From positions 1-46,280 of the forward strand of contig UQIE01000018.1 of assembly GCA_900541065.1 (NCBI GenBank): DNA of 46,280 nt. The letters are read 5' to 3'. Origin of the DNA: an uncultured Collinsella sp. (GTDB lineage: Bacteria > Actinomycetota > Coriobacteriia > Coriobacteriales > Coriobacteriaceae). This document shows, one piece after another, positions 15,006 through 22,734 of this stretch. The first letter of the stretch is position 1. Each line of letters opens with the position of its first letter. Under the pieces are notes generated by a model. That model had not been told where the DNA came from, did not search any database, and saw only the letters and a list, made by a program, of their open reading frames with translations. The position numbers and the translations under genes were made by a program.

Positions 15006-16040
15006 CTACCAGATTCTCAGTACGTGTTGCATTCCCAAACTCATGCACGCAATGCCAATCCAGCAGCAAAAGCCCAATGCGATGGGCTTGCCGCCCTTTT
15101 TGACCAGCTCGACGATATCGGTATTAAAGCCAATAGCCGCCATGGCCATCACAATAAAGAATTTCGACAGCTCCTTGATGGGCGCCGTAAAGGACGCGGG
15201 AAGCTGAAGCACCGTGGTGATCACGCTCGCCAGCACAAAGAACAGCACGAACATGGGAAACGCGCGTTTAAGCGAGAACGTGCTTTTGGCGTCACCGCCG
15301 GCCTTGCGCGCCAGATGCATCTGCCAGCATGCGAGAACCAACGTGATGGGAATAATGGCCAGCGTCCTGGTGAGCTTGACCACCGTGGCGCTCTCGAGCA
15401 CATTGGCGCCGGGGTGCATGCTGTCCCAGGCGCTCGCCGCAGCCGTTACGGACGAGGTGTCGTTGATGGCGGTACCGGCAAACAGGCCAAAGCCCTCGTT
15501 GGTCAGCCCGAGCATGCCGCCGAGCGTCGGAAACACGAGCGCCGCGATAACGTTAAACAGGAAGATGACCGAAATAGCCTGGGCAATCTCGCGATCGTCG
15601 GCATCGATGACGGGTGCGGTCGCAGCGATGGCAGAACCGCCGCAAATCGACGAACCCACACCCACAAGCGTCGCGATCTTGCCCGGCACGTTCATAACGC
15701 GGCAGAGCACAAAGGCGATGACAAGCGAGGTCGAGATTGTCGCCACGATAATCGGCAGCGACTGGGCGCCCTTGGACAGAATCTGGGAGAGGTTCATGCC
15801 AAAGCCAAGCAGGATAACCGCGTACTGCAAGACTTTTTTGGACGTATAGGTGACGCCGGCGGCGAGCTGTTCGCGACGATTCTTGGGAAAGACGAGCGCC
15901 AGGACCATGCCAAAGAGGATGGCGAATACCGGACCGCCGACCACCTCAACCTGTTTGCCGAGCAACGTCGCGGGAATGGCGATGATCAGGCAGAACAAGA
16001 CGCCTTTCCAGCGCTCGCGTACGATATTTGCCAGTTGCAT
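15006..16040 (-). CDS. YeiH-family putative sulfate/small-anion exporter
   Basis: The 344-residue membrane protein has about ten hydrophobic helices and matches the YeiH (UPF0324, conserved hypothetical 698) family in length and motifs: VGGPVFAILFGMVLALVFP near the N terminus, VLLGFGMNLSQI, VGVGSSICGGSAIAATAPVI in the central conserved region, and AGTAINDTSSVTAAA. The family is annotated as sulfate or sulfonate-related exporters on limited evidence. ATG at 16040 has AGAAGGA well placed. A regulator gene follows on the same strand and a GntR gene is divergent, so either may control it; the 163-bp divergent gap has a 9-bp inverted repeat (ATGCCGCGA...TCGCGGCAT, about 16126-16187). Confidence 0.88.
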   Translation of the reverse strand: MQLANIVRERWKGVLFCLIIAIPATLLGKQVEVVGGPVFAILFGMVLALVFPKNRREQLAAGVTYTSKKVLQYAVILLGFGMNLSQILSKGAQSLPIIVATISTSLVIAFVLCRVMNVPGKIATLVGVGSSICGGSAIAATAPVIDADDREIAQAISVIFLFNVIAALVFPTLGGMLGLTNEGFGLFAGTAINDTSSVTAAASAWDSMHPGANVLESATVVKLTRTLAIIPITLVLACWQMHLARKAGGDAKSTFSLKRAFPMFVLFFVLASVITTVLQLPASFTAPIKELSKFFIVMAMAAIGFNTDIVELVKKGGKPIALGFCCWIGIACMSLGMQHVLRIW

Positions 16041-16203
16041 ATGGGATTCCTTCTTTCTATTTCACGTTTGCGACGGCTTATGATACGGCAACATTGAGCA
16101 CAGCCTTGCGCAAACACAGACTAAGATGCCGCGATAGTTCTCAGGCAACAGCCGAATTACCCACCGCGGAGAGCTGATTCGCGGCATAATTAACAACTGA
16201 CAT

Positions 16204-16935
16204 ATGAGTTTGATAGAACAGTTGCGAGGCGCTATGGAAGAATCGATGCACGTCGGCGAGCAGGAAACGAGCCTACAGGACCAGTCCTACCACACCATTC
16301 GACGCAAAATCGTCTACCTGGACTACAAGCCGGGCGAAAAGCTGGGCGTCAAGCAGCTTTGCGATGACCTGGACATGGGTCGCACGCCCGTGCGCGAGGC
16401 TTTGGTTCGCTTGGCGCAGGAAGGCCTGGTGCGCACCGTGCCCCAGAGCGGCACCTACGTCTCGCCCATCAACCTCACCCTTGCCGAGAGTGCCTGTTAC
16501 ATCCGCGAGCATCTGGAAAAGCAGGTGATTGTGGAGTGCTGTGCGCGCGCCACGTCGGCCGGCATCGAGCAGCTCGACCGCGCCATCGTGCTGCAGGAAA
16601 AGGCCATGGCCGAGGAGGATCGCATCGGCTTCTTTTTGAGCGACAACCTCATGCATCACATGATTTTTAGCATCGCATGTCGCAGCACCGTGTGGTCGTG
16701 GCTCGAAGAGACCAATGCCGACCTGGAGCGCTTCCGCTGGCTGCGCGCCGCCACGCAGGTTCTCGGCAATCAGGACATCGTGAACGAGCACAAGCAGATT
16801 CGCCGCGCTATCGCCGGTCGCGACCCCATCGAAGCGAGCTTTTTGGTCAGCAAGCACCTGCACATGATGTTCCGCAATCAAACCGAGGTTCTGGACCAGT
16901 TCCCCGAGTACTTCGAGACCAGCAAGCTCCGCTAA
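16204..16935 (+). CDS. GntR-family regulator (FadR/FCD subfamily)
   Basis: The 243-residue protein has an N-terminal winged helix (about 25-92; GVKQLCDDLDMGRTPVREALVRLAQEGLVRTVPQSGTYV) and a helical FCD ligand-binding domain (about 95-225). The latter carries the metal-ligand pattern of this subfamily, an Asn/His pair in SDNLMHHMIF and a later histidine in VSKHLHMMF. Such regulators sense small carboxylic or sugar acids. ATG at 16204 has no clear RBS; ATG at 16234 (GAGG 4 nt upstream) or 16246 would lose only 10-14 unstructured residues. It is divergent from the YeiH exporter, a likely target. Its TAA stop overlaps the start of palindrome copy B. Confidence 0.9.
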   Translation: MSLIEQLRGAMEESMHVGEQETSLQDQSYHTIRRKIVYLDYKPGEKLGVKQLCDDLDMGRTPVREALVRLAQEGLVRTVPQSGTYVSPINLTLAESACYIREHLEKQVIVECCARATSAGIEQLDRAIVLQEKAMAEEDRIGFFLSDNLMHHMIFSIACRSTVWSWLEETNADLERFRWLRAATQVLGNQDIVNEHKQIRRAIAGRDPIEASFLVSKHLHMMFRNQTEVLDQFPEYFETSKLR

Positions 16936-16970
16936 CCTGCCAAAAAGGGACAGGTTTATTTTGGCAGGTT
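16934..16970 (+). repeat. GGGACAG palindrome, copy B (37 bp)
   Basis: AACCTGCCAAAA and TTTTGGCAGGTT are perfect 12-bp inverted arms around a 13-nt core with GGGACAG at 16947-16953, five bases before the centre. The first two bases are the last two of the gntR TAA stop. It continues into TTTTATC, so it may also terminate transcription. It is nearly identical to copy C. Confidence 0.78.
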
Positions 16971-16989
16971 TTATCCGAGCAAATGCAAC

Positions 16990-17025
16990 AAGGCCCGGCT
17001 CCGTCTTGATGCGGAGCCGGGCCTT
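16990..17025. terminator. Bidirectional terminator between gntR and glmS
   Basis: AAGGCCCGGCTCCG (16990 on) pairs with CGGAGCCGGGCCTT (to 17024). The T tracts on either side are weak. It lies between convergent genes, 24 nt past the glmS stop. Confidence 0.7.
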
Positions 17026-17048
17026 AGTCGCTAGAACGGCGGAACCAA

Positions 17049-18896
17049 CTACTCGACCGTGACGCTTTTCGCCAGGTTTCGGGGTTGGTCGACGTCGCAG
17101 CCGCGCAGGATGGCGACCTCGCGGGCGAGCAGCTGCAGCGGGACGCTCGCCGTGATGGGGCTGAACACGTCGCGGACTGCTGGCACGCGGATAATGCAGT
17201 CGGCGATCTTGTTGATCTCCTCATCGCCCTCGGTGGCAACGACGATGACCTTGGCGCCGCGCGCCTTGCACTCCATGAGGTTCGACACGGTCTTGTCGTA
17301 GGTGGCACTCTTGGTGGCCACGGCGATGACAGGGAAGCCCGGGTCGATCAGCGCGATGGGGCCGTGCTTCATCTCACCGGCGGCGTAGGCCTCGGCGTGC
17401 AGGTAGCTGACCTCTTTGAGCTTGAGCGCGCCCTCGTAGGAAATAGCGGCACCCATGCCACGGCCCACGAACAGCGCCGACTGCGCGTCCTTGCACAGCA
17501 GGGCGGCCTCATGCACGGCCTCGGTTTGGGTATCCAAAATCCACTGGATCTGCTCGGCCGTATCGGAAAGCTCGCGGAACAGCATGCGCGCCTGCTTGGT
17601 GGTCAAGCGGTACTTGACCTGCGCCAGCAGCAGAGCCAAAAGCGTAAGGCTCACGACCTGGCCGATGAAGCTCTTGGTCGAGGCGACCGCGATCTCCTTG
17701 TTGGCCTTGGTGTAGATGACGCCGTCGCTCTCACGCGCCACGGGGCTGCCCACCACGTTGGTGATGCCGAAGACCTTGGCACCCTTGATGCGCGCATCGC
17801 GAATGGCGGCAAGGGTATCGGCCGTCTCGCCCGACTGGGACACGGCAACGACAAGCGTCGTCGGCGTAATGATGGGGTTGCGATAACGGAACTCGCTGGC
17901 CGCCTCCACCTCGGTGGGGATGCGAGCCCAGCCCTCAATGAGATTCTTGGCAATGAGGCCAGCGTGATAGCTGGTGCCGCAAGCGATCACGTAGACGCGG
18001 TCGATGTCGTTGAGCTCCTCGAGCGAAAGGCCCAGCTCGTCGATGTCGAGCTCGCCGGCCGGCGTCATGCGGCCCACCAGCGTGTCGCGCACGACGCGCG
18101 GCTGCTCGTGGATCTCCTTGAGCATAAAGTCGGGATAACCGCCCTTTTCTGCCATGTCCAGGTCCCAGTCGATGTGGGTGACCTTGGGCTCGATAACGTT
18201 GCCGGCCTCGTCGGTGTACTCGACGCCTGCGGGCGTAAGCTTGGCAAACTGACCGTCCTCGAGCACCACGACATCGCGGGTGGCGTCGATGAGCGCGATG
18301 ACGTCGGAGGCGACGTAGGCGCCGGTCTCGCCCGCGCCGACCACGATCGGGGAATCCTTGCGGGCCACGGCGATCACGCCGGGCTCGTCAGCGCACACGA
18401 CGGCCAGACCATAGGCACCGACCACGTGGGCGCAAGCCTCGCGCACGGAGGCCATCAGGTCGTGCGTCTCGGCATAAGCCTCTTCGATCAGATGCGCGAA
18501 GACCTCGGTATCGGTCTCGCTCTTAAAGTGGTGGCCGCGGCCCTCCAGCTCTTCGCGCAGCTCGGCGAAGTTCTCGATGATGCCGTTGTGGACGATGGCG
18601 ATACGACCGTCGCAGCTGGTGTGGGGGTGAGCGTTAACGACGGAGGGCTTGCCGTGGGTGGCCCAACGGGTGTGGCCGATACCGCAGGTAGCGTCGCTGT
18701 CGATGTTGGAAAGCTCGCTCTCCAAGCCCGCGACCTTGCCCACGCGGCGGATGACGTCGAGGTGCGCCGCGGCGCCCTCGCCCACCTCGAGCGCGACGCC
18801 CGAGGAGTCATAGCCGCGATACTCCATACGCTTGAGGCCTGTGACCAGGATGTTCTTTGCAATATCAGAGCCGGTGTAGCCGACAATTCCGCACAT
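17049..18896 (-). CDS. glmS: Glutamine--fructose-6-phosphate aminotransferase (isomerizing)
   Basis: The 615-residue cytoplasmic enzyme makes glucosamine-6-phosphate from fructose-6-phosphate and glutamine, the entry step to UDP-GlcNAc and peptidoglycan. The N-terminal class II glutaminase domain begins with the catalytic cysteine after Met (MCGIVGY), with GHTRWATHG and HNGIIEN. Two SIS sugar-isomerase domains follow (SQSGETADTLAA; AEAYAAGEMKHGPIALI), and the conserved C terminus DQPRNLAKSVTVE is intact. ATG at 18896 is fixed by the need for Cys1. No glmS ribozyme is visible upstream. Instead, GGTAT/ATACC half-sites resembling GntR-type (DasR/NagR) operators overlap the -35 region. Confidence 0.97.
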   Translation of the reverse strand: MCGIVGYTGSDIAKNILVTGLKRMEYRGYDSSGVALEVGEGAAAHLDVIRRVGKVAGLESELSNIDSDATCGIGHTRWATHGKPSVVNAHPHTSCDGRIAIVHNGIIENFAELREELEGRGHHFKSETDTEVFAHLIEEAYAETHDLMASVREACAHVVGAYGLAVVCADEPGVIAVARKDSPIVVGAGETGAYVASDVIALIDATRDVVVLEDGQFAKLTPAGVEYTDEAGNVIEPKVTHIDWDLDMAEKGGYPDFMLKEIHEQPRVVRDTLVGRMTPAGELDIDELGLSLEELNDIDRVYVIACGTSYHAGLIAKNLIEGWARIPTEVEAASEFRYRNPIITPTTLVVAVSQSGETADTLAAIRDARIKGAKVFGITNVVGSPVARESDGVIYTKANKEIAVASTKSFIGQVVSLTLLALLLAQVKYRLTTKQARMLFRELSDTAEQIQWILDTQTEAVHEAALLCKDAQSALFVGRGMGAAISYEGALKLKEVSYLHAEAYAAGEMKHGPIALIDPGFPVIAVATKSATYDKTVSNLMECKARGAKVIVVATEGDEEINKIADCIIRVPAVRDVFSPITASVPLQLLAREVAILRGCDVDQPRNLAKSVTVE

Positions 18897-18970
18897 AGGA
18901 TAAATCCCTTCGTCCGCTTGACTGCAAAACGTCCACGCACAGGGGGCGCTGAGACGCATAACGTTCGAGT

Positions 18971-19031
18971 ATTGTACTCACGCAAACGCAAGCTGATATA
19001 CCAGAAGTGGTATCTCAACTTGAATACCACT
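18971..19031 (-). promoter_or_regulatory. glmS promoter with GGTAT/ATACC operator half-sites
   Basis: Read leftward, a -10 TACAAT lies at 18976-18971; the -35 is unrecognisable. Upstream are ATACCA (18998-19003), AGTGGTAT (19006-19013) and ATACCACT (19024-19031), forming two overlapping inverted repeats. AGTGGT...ACCACT is close to the known DasR/NagR site that controls amino-sugar genes including glmS. Regulator identity is inferred. This and the next three entries account for the 315-bp gap to the LacI gene. Confidence 0.45.
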
Positions 19032-19044
19032 CGATACACACACC

Positions 19045-19077
19045 CCACCCCGAAGGGGGCAGGCACCTTCGTGGTGG
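19045..19077 (+). repeat. GGGACAG-type palindrome, copy I (33 bp, core GGGGCAG)
   Basis: CCACCCCGAAG (19045-19055) and CTTCGTGGTGG (19067-19077) are inverted arms with one mismatch around an 11-nt core. GGGGCAG begins at 19056, five bases before the centre, so the copy has a variant heptamer in the conserved position. Confidence 0.5.
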
Positions 19078-19106
19078 TTTGGTCTGACAGCATCGTTTGC
19101 CCAGAT

Positions 19107-19147
19107 AAAACCTGCCAAAATAAACCTGTCCCTAATAGGCGGGTTTT
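19107..19147 (-). repeat. GGGACAG palindrome, copy D (41 bp)
   Basis: Minus-strand orientation: AAAACCCGCC... pairs with ...GGCAGGTTTT with a few mismatches, and GGGACAG is at positions 16-22 of 41. The right part (AGGGACAGGTTTATTTTGG) is the same as in copy B, and it too runs into TTTTATC. The plus-strand end overlaps the -35 hexamer of the LacI gene (19146-19151). Confidence 0.65.
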
Positions 19148-19176
19148 GACACCTCAGGGGCGGGCGATGCTACAAT
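19146..19176 (+). promoter_or_regulatory. Promoter of the LacI-family gene
   Basis: -35 TTGACA (19146-19151) and -10 TACAAT (19171-19176), the latter preceded by TG for an extended -10. The spacer is long at 19 bp. The first two bases of the -35 come from palindrome copy D. Confidence 0.65.
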
Positions 19177-19211
19177 CTGGCTTGTACTTGAAACGCATCA
19201 AAGGGGCCGCT

Positions 19212-20324
19212 ATGGCAAAGGTAAAAATCAGCGACGTCGCGCGCGAGGCCGGGGTTTCGTTGGGCACGGTTTCCAACGCGCTCAACCACCCCGAAAAGCT
19301 GCGTCCCGAGACCCTCAAGCTCATTAACGAAACCATCAATCGACTGGGCTACCTGCCCAACCAAAGCGCTCGTCAGCTCGCGGGCGGCGCCACCAAGTCC
19401 TTTGGTCTGGTGCTCCCCCGTCTCGACCACGGCTTTTCACTCCAAATCGCCAGCGGCGCCCACAACGAGGCCCGCAAGCACGGCTACGACCTGCTCATCG
19501 CCAACGCCGATAACGACGATATTCTCGAGGACCATTACCTGCGCTACTTTATGGGCACCCAGATGTCCGGCGTCATGGTTCAGCCCATGGCATCCCCCGA
19601 CTGGCACCCCGCCCTGACCAAGATGCCCGTGCCGATCGTCCATCTGGACATCCATTGCTCCGAGCCCGGCTACTACGTGGCCGCCGACAACGAGGCACAA
19701 GGCCGCATCATCGCCGAGCTCGCCATCGCCCGCGGCGCGCACCATATTGTCGTCGTCGGCCGAGCAGCATTTATGCAACTCACCCTGCGCGTCCTTGGCA
19801 TTCATAAGGCGCTCGCCCTACATCCCGATATCAAGATCGAAGTCATCGACGCCGGCGAATGGAATACCGCCGCCGACGGCTACGGCATCGGCACCCAAAT
19901 CGCCGCGCGCGCCGCCGACGAACGCCCCGATTTTGTCGTCGGCCTGACCGACGTGCTGGCCTCGGGCGTCATCTCGGCGCTGGTCGACAAAGGCATCGCC
20001 GTCCCCGGGCAAGTACGCGTAGCAGGTTGCGATGGCAACCCGCTCGCTTGGAGCGGATCGGTCCCGCTCACTACGGTAGCGCCCCCGGGCTACGAGATTG
20101 GCCGCAAGGGCGTTCAATTGCTCATGGAGCAAATCGAGAACAAGGCCCCAGCAAAGACCAAGCATATCCGCGTCGGCTCTACAGCGCGCACCGTCACCGC
20201 AGTCACCGCCGCCGAGGACATCAACCGCCAAGAACTGGTACGTCCGTTCCTGCTGGAACGCGCCAGCACCCAGGCAAGCAGCCAGACCGACGCCACGGCC
20301 ATCAACCTCGGTGCGTATCTATAG
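19212..20324 (+). CDS. LacI-family transcriptional regulator
   Basis: The 370-residue protein has the LacI headpiece (KISDVAREAGVSLGTVSNALNHPEKL, about 5-30) with hinge helix (NQSARQLAGG), then a periplasmic-binding-protein-like effector domain (about 60-335) and an extra 30-residue Thr/Ala-rich tail. It presumably binds a sugar or nucleoside-type effector. ATG at 19212 follows AAGGGG with good spacing. The gene is monocistronic, between glmS (divergent) and a convergent HAD phosphatase, so no target is obvious from context. Confidence 0.93.
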   Translation: MAKVKISDVAREAGVSLGTVSNALNHPEKLRPETLKLINETINRLGYLPNQSARQLAGGATKSFGLVLPRLDHGFSLQIASGAHNEARKHGYDLLIANADNDDILEDHYLRYFMGTQMSGVMVQPMASPDWHPALTKMPVPIVHLDIHCSEPGYYVAADNEAQGRIIAELAIARGAHHIVVVGRAAFMQLTLRVLGIHKALALHPDIKIEVIDAGEWNTAADGYGIGTQIAARAADERPDFVVGLTDVLASGVISALVDKGIAVPGQVRVAGCDGNPLAWSGSVPLTTVAPPGYEIGRKGVQLLMEQIENKAPAKTKHIRVGSTARTVTAVTAAEDINRQELVRPFLLERASTQASSQTDATAINLGAYL

Positions 20325-20358
20325 CACGCCCGCAAGTATGCTAAGTCGCCGCTCAAGC

Positions 20359-20394
20359 AAAAGAGGCCCGACCATTGCCGGACCCCTTTTGTTT
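20359..20394. terminator. Bidirectional terminator between the LacI and HAD genes
   Basis: The imperfect stem 20359-20390 (AAAAGAGG...CCCCTTTT) has A/T tracts on both sides, serving the convergent genes. Confidence 0.7.
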
Positions 20395-20437
20395 AAGCGC
20401 AAACGTAAGCAATTGCTCGTTTCAACGCCGCAATTGT

Positions 20438-21088
20438 CTAGCGCACGGCCTTGACCGCCGCCGCCAGATCGAACAACGTATCGAGCACGGCCTCGCAGCC
20501 ATCCACCACGTCCTGCGGCAGCGGCACGATATCGGGGACGGCAAAGACGTGGCAGCCAGCCGTAATGCCCGAGACGCAGCCGTTGCGCGAATCCTCGACC
20601 ACGGCACATTCCTCGGGAGTAAAGCCCGCGCGCTCGCAGGCGAGCAGATACATCTCGGGGTCGGGCTTGCCGTGCACGACGTCCTCGCCGCAGGTCACGG
20701 TCTCAAACTTGTCAAAGAGACCGAATGCTTTAAGGTTGCGCTCGGCGGTAACGTGGCGCGACGACGTCGCTAGACCCACGTGATAGCCCGCAGCCAGCAG
20801 CTCGTCTAGGCACTCGGCGGCGCCGGCCTTAAGCTCCAGCTCGGTCTTGACCATCTCGTCGCGAATCTCCTTGTGGCGGACATAGATCGCCTCGGCGGTC
20901 TCGTGGCTGCCGTAATGCTCCTCGAGAATGCCCGTGACATCAGGCAGCGTGCGGCCGATAAACTGATGGATCAGCGCATCATCAATTGCGAGCCCCAGCT
21001 CAGCGGCGCCTGCCTTCCAGGCCTTAATCCCCAAACGCTCGGTATCGACCAGCGTTCCATCCATGTCAAAAATAACAGCCTTGATCAT
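20438..21088 (-). CDS. HAD-superfamily phosphatase / beta-phosphoglucomutase-like
   Basis: The 216-residue protein carries all HAD motifs: FDMDGTLVDTE (nucleophile Asp at about residue 8), ATSSRHV (motif II), a lysine in HGKPDPEMYL (motif III) and VVEDSRNG (motif IV). A helical C1 cap lies at about 15-85, with IGRTLPDVTGILEEHYG. Substrates of this subgroup are small phosphosugars; members include phosphatases and beta-phosphoglucomutases, which cannot be told apart here. ATG at 21088 follows GGGGG; upstream frame extension to 21175 lacks homology. It is divergent from larE. Confidence 0.9.
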   Translation of the reverse strand: MIKAVIFDMDGTLVDTERLGIKAWKAGAAELGLAIDDALIHQFIGRTLPDVTGILEEHYGSHETAEAIYVRHKEIRDEMVKTELELKAGAAECLDELLAAGYHVGLATSSRHVTAERNLKAFGLFDKFETVTCGEDVVHGKPDPEMYLLACERAGFTPEECAVVEDSRNGCVSGITAGCHVFAVPDIVPLPQDVVDGCEAVLDTLFDLAAAVKAVR

Positions 21089-21261
21089 ATCGGTCCCCCA
21101 TCGACTCTCACTGTCGCATTGCCGCAACTCTACCGCATTTGGCAACTTGTATATAACGTATATACCATATTGCACTTTCGTTACATAGCTGGAAGTCTTA
21201 TGACAAGCAGCTCGGTGGGATTATAGTTTCATCCGAGCTTTAATACCTGTAAGGAACTTTC

Positions 21262-22140
21262 ATGCTTTCAGACACCGCCGCACCCGCAGAGGAGCTTCAG
21301 GACAAACTCGCAGCACTCGAGCAGCTGCTTTTGGCATACGGACGCGTCGCCATCGGCTTTTCCGGTGGTGTCGACAGCAGCTTTTTGGCCGCGGTCTGCG
21401 CCCGCATCATGCCTACCAATACCCTCCTCGTCCATCTCACCACGCCGCTCATCGGCACGCCCGAACAGACTTCGTTTGAGCAGTCCGTTGATGGACAAGC
21501 CAATGAAGGGGCACATTTTAAGCTCCCCGTGCTCAATCTTTCGGTCGATCAGCTGCAGCTCCCCCAGGTAGCCTGTAACGATGCCAATCGCTGCTACCAC
21601 TGCAAGCACGCCGGCTTTACCGCCATCGTCAACCACGCCAAGTCGCTCGGCTTTCCCACCGTCATCGATGGCAGCAATGCAAGTGATCGCGGCGACTACC
21701 GCCCTGGTATGCGCGCGGCAAAAGAGCTCGGCGTACGCTCCCCTCTCATGGAGGTCGGCTTTACCAAGGACGAAGAGCGCGAGCTGCTGCGCGCATGGGG
21801 CTATCCCGTTTGGAACCTGCCGGCGGGAGCATGTCTTGCCACGCGCGTTCCCACGGGCGAGGAGCTTACGCGCGAGAAGGTCGATTTAATCCGCGCCTGC
21901 GAGGATTACCTGCACGATCTTGATCTGGCACAGGTACGCGCGCGCTTGATCGGCGGCTGCATGCATATCGAGGCCGCACCCGCAGATGTCGCCAAGATTG
22001 CTGCCCTCGGTGGCAACGCCGTCGATGCCGAGGGCAAAACCCCGCTGCCCGCCGTTATCGAGTCCGCGCTGCGCGAGCTGGGCTGCGACCATATCTCCCC
22101 TGAGGTCACCCCCTACATCCACGGTGCCATGAATCAGTAA
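21262..22140 (+). CDS. larE: ATP-dependent sulfur transferase LarE
   Basis: The 292-residue protein is a PP-loop (N-type ATP pyrophosphatase) enzyme: SGGVDSS at 34-40. LarE adenylates and sulfurates pyridinium dicarboxylate mononucleotide to build the nickel-pincer cofactor of lactate racemase and related enzymes. Three cysteines fall in conserved places: Cys111 and Cys114 (CYHCK) and Cys191 (AGACLATR). Cys191 corresponds to the sacrificial cysteine of Lactobacillus LarE; three cysteines together suit the [4Fe-4S]-dependent, non-sacrificial type. No larA, larB or larC is nearby. ATG at 21262 has AAGGAA upstream. Its stop overlaps palindrome copy C. Confidence 0.9.
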   Translation: MLSDTAAPAEELQDKLAALEQLLLAYGRVAIGFSGGVDSSFLAAVCARIMPTNTLLVHLTTPLIGTPEQTSFEQSVDGQANEGAHFKLPVLNLSVDQLQLPQVACNDANRCYHCKHAGFTAIVNHAKSLGFPTVIDGSNASDRGDYRPGMRAAKELGVRSPLMEVGFTKDEERELLRAWGYPVWNLPAGACLATRVPTGEELTREKVDLIRACEDYLHDLDLAQVRARLIGGCMHIEAAPADVAKIAALGGNAVDAEGKTPLPAVIESALRELGCDHISPEVTPYIHGAMNQ

Positions 22141-22175
22141 CCTGCCAATAAGGGACAGGTTTATTTCGGCAGGTT
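22139..22175 (+). repeat. GGGACAG palindrome, copy C (37 bp)
   Basis: AACCTGCC and GGCAGGTT arms frame a core with GGGACAG at 22152-22158. It differs from copy B at two positions, and like B its first two bases belong to the TAA stop of the preceding gene (larE). It is followed by TTATC. Confidence 0.78.
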
Positions 22176-22195
22176 TTATCTTGGGAAACGCGAAC

Positions 22196-22234
22196 AGGGC
22201 CGTGACACCCATACGGCGTCGCGGCCCTTTTCCT
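22196..22234 (+). terminator. Terminator after larE
   Basis: AGGGCCGTGAC pairs with GTCGCGGCCCT (one mismatch), followed by TTTCCTT. It is downstream of palindrome C and upstream of the convergent PTS gene end. Confidence 0.75.
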
Positions 22235-22270
22235 TGGAGAAGGATCAATTGATTGAACGGGATGACCGTT

Positions 22271-22723
22271 CTAGTCTTCGAGTCCGCTATTGATGAGCTC
22301 CGCAATCTCAACGGGATCGGTGCTCGCGCGCACCTTGTCACGGAAGCCGGCGTCCATCAGCATCACGGCAGCCTTGGAGAGCAAGCGCAGGTGCGTGGTT
22401 CCTGCCTCGCCGGCAGGCACGTACAGCGCGAGCGCAACATCGACGGGCACACCATCGAAGCTCGGCCATTCAACGGGCTCGACCAGCTTAAGCACGGCAA
22501 CGCCCGGCGTGTGGATAGCATCGCTTTTGGCATGTGGAACGGCAAAACCGGCGACAAGGCCAGTCTCGGCCTCGTTCTCGCGAGCCATGAAGGCAGTCTC
22601 TACGGCAGATGCGTCGTCAGCAAAGCCGAGCTCGACGGCCTGATCGGACAAATAATGCAGGGCATCCTCGCGCGAGGCGGCGGTATACCCTATCGTCACT
22701 TGGTTGGCAGATACAAATCCCAT
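22271..22723 (-). CDS. PTS sugar transporter subunit IIA (fructose/mannitol type)
   Basis: The 150-residue protein is a PTS_EIIA type 2 domain with phosphoryl-accepting His64 in GFAVPHAKSDA. It takes phosphate from HPr and passes it to the IIB domain of the permease encoded 3.5 kb upstream (26795-28081), which lacks its own IIA. ATG at 22723 has GGAAGG ideally placed and starts 11 nt after the stop of the transketolase C-half. It is the last gene of the operon. Confidence 0.93.
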   Translation of the reverse strand: MGFVSANQVTIGYTAASREDALHYLSDQAVELGFADDASAVETAFMARENEAETGLVAGFAVPHAKSDAIHTPGVAVLKLVEPVEWPSFDGVPVDVALALYVPAGEAGTTHLRLLSKAAVMLMDAGFRDKVRASTDPVEIAELINSGLED

Positions 22724-22734
22724 GGAAACCTTCC

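Noticed and set aside
18897..19044. glmS ribozyme upstream of glmS
   Set aside because: No conserved ribozyme core; the region holds promoter and operator-like repeats.
17085..20324. Very long open frame on the plus strand across glmS and into the LacI gene
   Set aside because: The part opposite glmS is a high-GC antisense shadow rich in His/Asp/Gly without any domain. Only the part from 19212, the LacI regulator, is real.
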